DNA of 64,000 nt from Flavobacterium sp. (GTDB lineage Bacteria; Bacteroidota; Bacteroidia; Flavobacteriales; Flavobacteriaceae), in NCBI GenBank assembly GCA_029946065.1, contig JAQSDU010000019.1:1-64000 (forward strand), read 5' to 3'. The translations under genes and the position numbers were made by a program. The notes beneath the pieces were generated by a model that saw nothing but the letters and a program-made list of their open reading frames with translations, did not search any database and was not told the DNA's origin. Of the stretch, positions 63,187 to 64,000 are shown piece by piece (the stretch's first letter is position 1; each line of letters starts with the position of its first letter).

Positions 63187-63237
63187 GCTTTAAGCAATAG
63201 GCCGTAAGCTATAAGCAACGGCATAATCAAAATAAAA

Positions 63238-63498
63238 ATGAAAAAAAACGACCAACCATCAGCTCCTGTTAAACAGCCTGAATTTCTTTTTGACAAAGTC
63301 AACTACAAAATCCTTTTGATTGGGATAGGTGTAATCGCGCTAGGATTCATCCTGATGTCAGGCGGCGGCAGCGATGATCCGAAAGTTTATAGCGATGCTA
63401 TTTTTAATTTCCGCAGAATTCGGTTGGCGCCGACATTAGTGCTGATCGGATTTGGAATTACGATTTATTCGACGCTTAAAAATCCTAAGAAAGCATAA
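63238..63498 (+). CDS. DUF3098 membrane protein
   Basis: This 86-aa protein has two hydrophobic helices and the DUF3098 signature (YKILLIGIGVIALGFILMSGG, ending PTLVLIGFGITIYS). It is typically linked to ftsX and uppP in Bacteroidota. Its function is unknown. The uppP ATG follows its stop directly. Confidence 0.9.
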   Translation: MKKNDQPSAPVKQPEFLFDKVNYKILLIGIGVIALGFILMSGGGSDDPKVYSDAIFNFRRIRLAPTLVLIGFGITIYSTLKNPKKA

Positions 63499-64000
63499 AT
63501 GGATTATTTTCAAGCCGTCATATTAGCCATCATCGAAGGCATAACCGAATTTTTGCCGATTTCCTCAACCGGACACATGGTCATTGTTTCGTCCTTCATG
63601 GGTATCGCCAAAGACGATTTCACAAAGTTGTTTGAAATCGTTATCCAGTTGGCCGCAATACTTTCTGTGGTTGTGATTTATTGGAAGAAGTTCTTCGATT
63701 TTAAAAGAATTGGGTTTTATGTCAAGCTGATTATCGCTGTTATTCCGGCATTGTTTATCGGTGGACTTTTCAAAAAACATATCGAAGCAATGCTCGAAAC
63801 GCCCGTTGTTATTGCAGTAGTTTTGCTCGCTGGTGGATTTATACTGTTATTCGTTGACAAATGGTTTACCAATCCGGTGATTGAAACGGAAGAAGCTATT
63901 TCCAATAAAAAAGCTTTGACCATCGGTTTTTATCAAACATTAGCCGTGATTTTTCCGGGATTGAGCCGAAGTGCAGCGACTATTATTGGCGGAATGCAAC
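63499..64000 (+). CDS. uppP: undecaprenyl-diphosphate phosphatase, partial (runs off the window)
   Basis: The gene begins at ATG 63499 (MDYFQAVILAIIEG), directly after DUF3098, and is cut by the window end after 167 codons. It has the UppP/BacA motifs EGITEFLPISSTGH and FPGLSRSAATI with the catalytic-type Glu, His, Ser and Arg. The membrane enzyme recycles the lipid carrier for cell-wall synthesis. Confidence 0.95.
   Translation, partial: MDYFQAVILAIIEGITEFLPISSTGHMVIVSSFMGIAKDDFTKLFEIVIQLAAILSVVVIYWKKFFDFKRIGFYVKLIIAVIPALFIGGLFKKHIEAMLETPVVIAVVLLAGGFILLFVDKWFTNPVIETEEAISNKKALTIGFYQTLAVIFPGLSRSAATIIGGMQ

Noticed and set aside
63187..63237. A small gcttaagc/taagctataagc repeat between ftsX and DUF3098.
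   Set aside because: It is short and low in complexity. It is probably a degenerate member of a common flavobacterial spacer repeat, with no clear pairing.
1..64000. tRNA, rRNA, integrase or transposase genes marking island borders.
   Set aside because: I found no convincing cloverleaf, ribosomal RNA or recombinase motif in either strand. Borders are inferred from gene content only.

Overview
The window reads as the chromosome of a flavobacterium (Bacteroidota, Flavobacteriaceae, most likely Flavobacterium or a close relative). The signs are AT-rich DNA, many promoters with the Bacteroidota -7 box TAnnTTTG, a SusC/SusD pair, a Nudix-type AraR regulator, TPR-AraC regulators, DUF3098 next to ftsX, and scarce Shine-Dalgarno sequences. 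The genus is inferred from gene content, not from a marker gene.

Region 1 (about 1-29 kb) is a defence island of several operons. (a) A four-gene minus-strand operon with overlapping genes: a 5-methylcytosine DNA methyltransferase, an 861-aa protein with two GHKL ATPase domains, a receiver-like protein and a CHAT/caspase-like peptidase. A decayed vsr gene lies beside it. (b) A plus-strand triad: SIR2-TPR, a PtuA-like ABC-type ATPase and an HNH nuclease (Septu-like with an added SIR2 effector). (c) A Schlafen AlbA_2 ATPase followed by a 99-bp tandem repeat array. (d) An SF1 helicase with a C-terminal nuclease-like domain, then a patch of duplicated small gene fragments. (e) An adenosine deaminase-like gene convergent with a two-gene operon: a TIR protein and a 1572-aa protein with STAS-like, GHKL, PRTase, PRTase and GHKL domains. 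(f) A P-loop ATPase plus a two-span membrane protein. Operons (a) and (e) share a logic: a large double-GHKL protein is transcribed ahead of a receiver or receiver-like unit and a death-type effector. They are the best candidates for undescribed systems.

Three loci in this part (upstream of the deaminase gene, the 1572-aa gene and a secreted 232-aa protein) carry the same compact unit. It consists of a -7 box, exactly 4 nt, the leader acataaccccc, a two-tier hairpin whose stem covaries, and a run of six T. This looks like a family of promoter-attenuator leaders or roughly 50-nt small RNAs.

Region 2 (about 29-37 kb) holds secreted or lipid-anchored proteins (papain-like candidate, metallo-beta-lactamase fold, two lipoproteins), a TPR-AraC regulator and several small Bacteroidota-type hypotheticals, with REP-like hairpins.

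Region 3 (37.4-53.4 kb) is an arabinan utilisation locus: a Nudix AraR regulator divergent from SusC-SusD, GH51, three GH43, GH127, a second GH51 and an aldose 1-epimerase lipoprotein. The products bind arabinan, cut the backbone, remove alpha- and beta-L-arabinofuranosyl units and equilibrate the sugar anomers.

Region 4 (53.5-64 kb) is core chromosome: pckA, DUF423, a saccharopine dehydrogenase-like gene, an Lrp regulator, a zinc metallopeptidase, leuS, ftsX, DUF3098 and the start of uppP. Several repeat-type hairpins are interspersed, one of them in the leuS leader.
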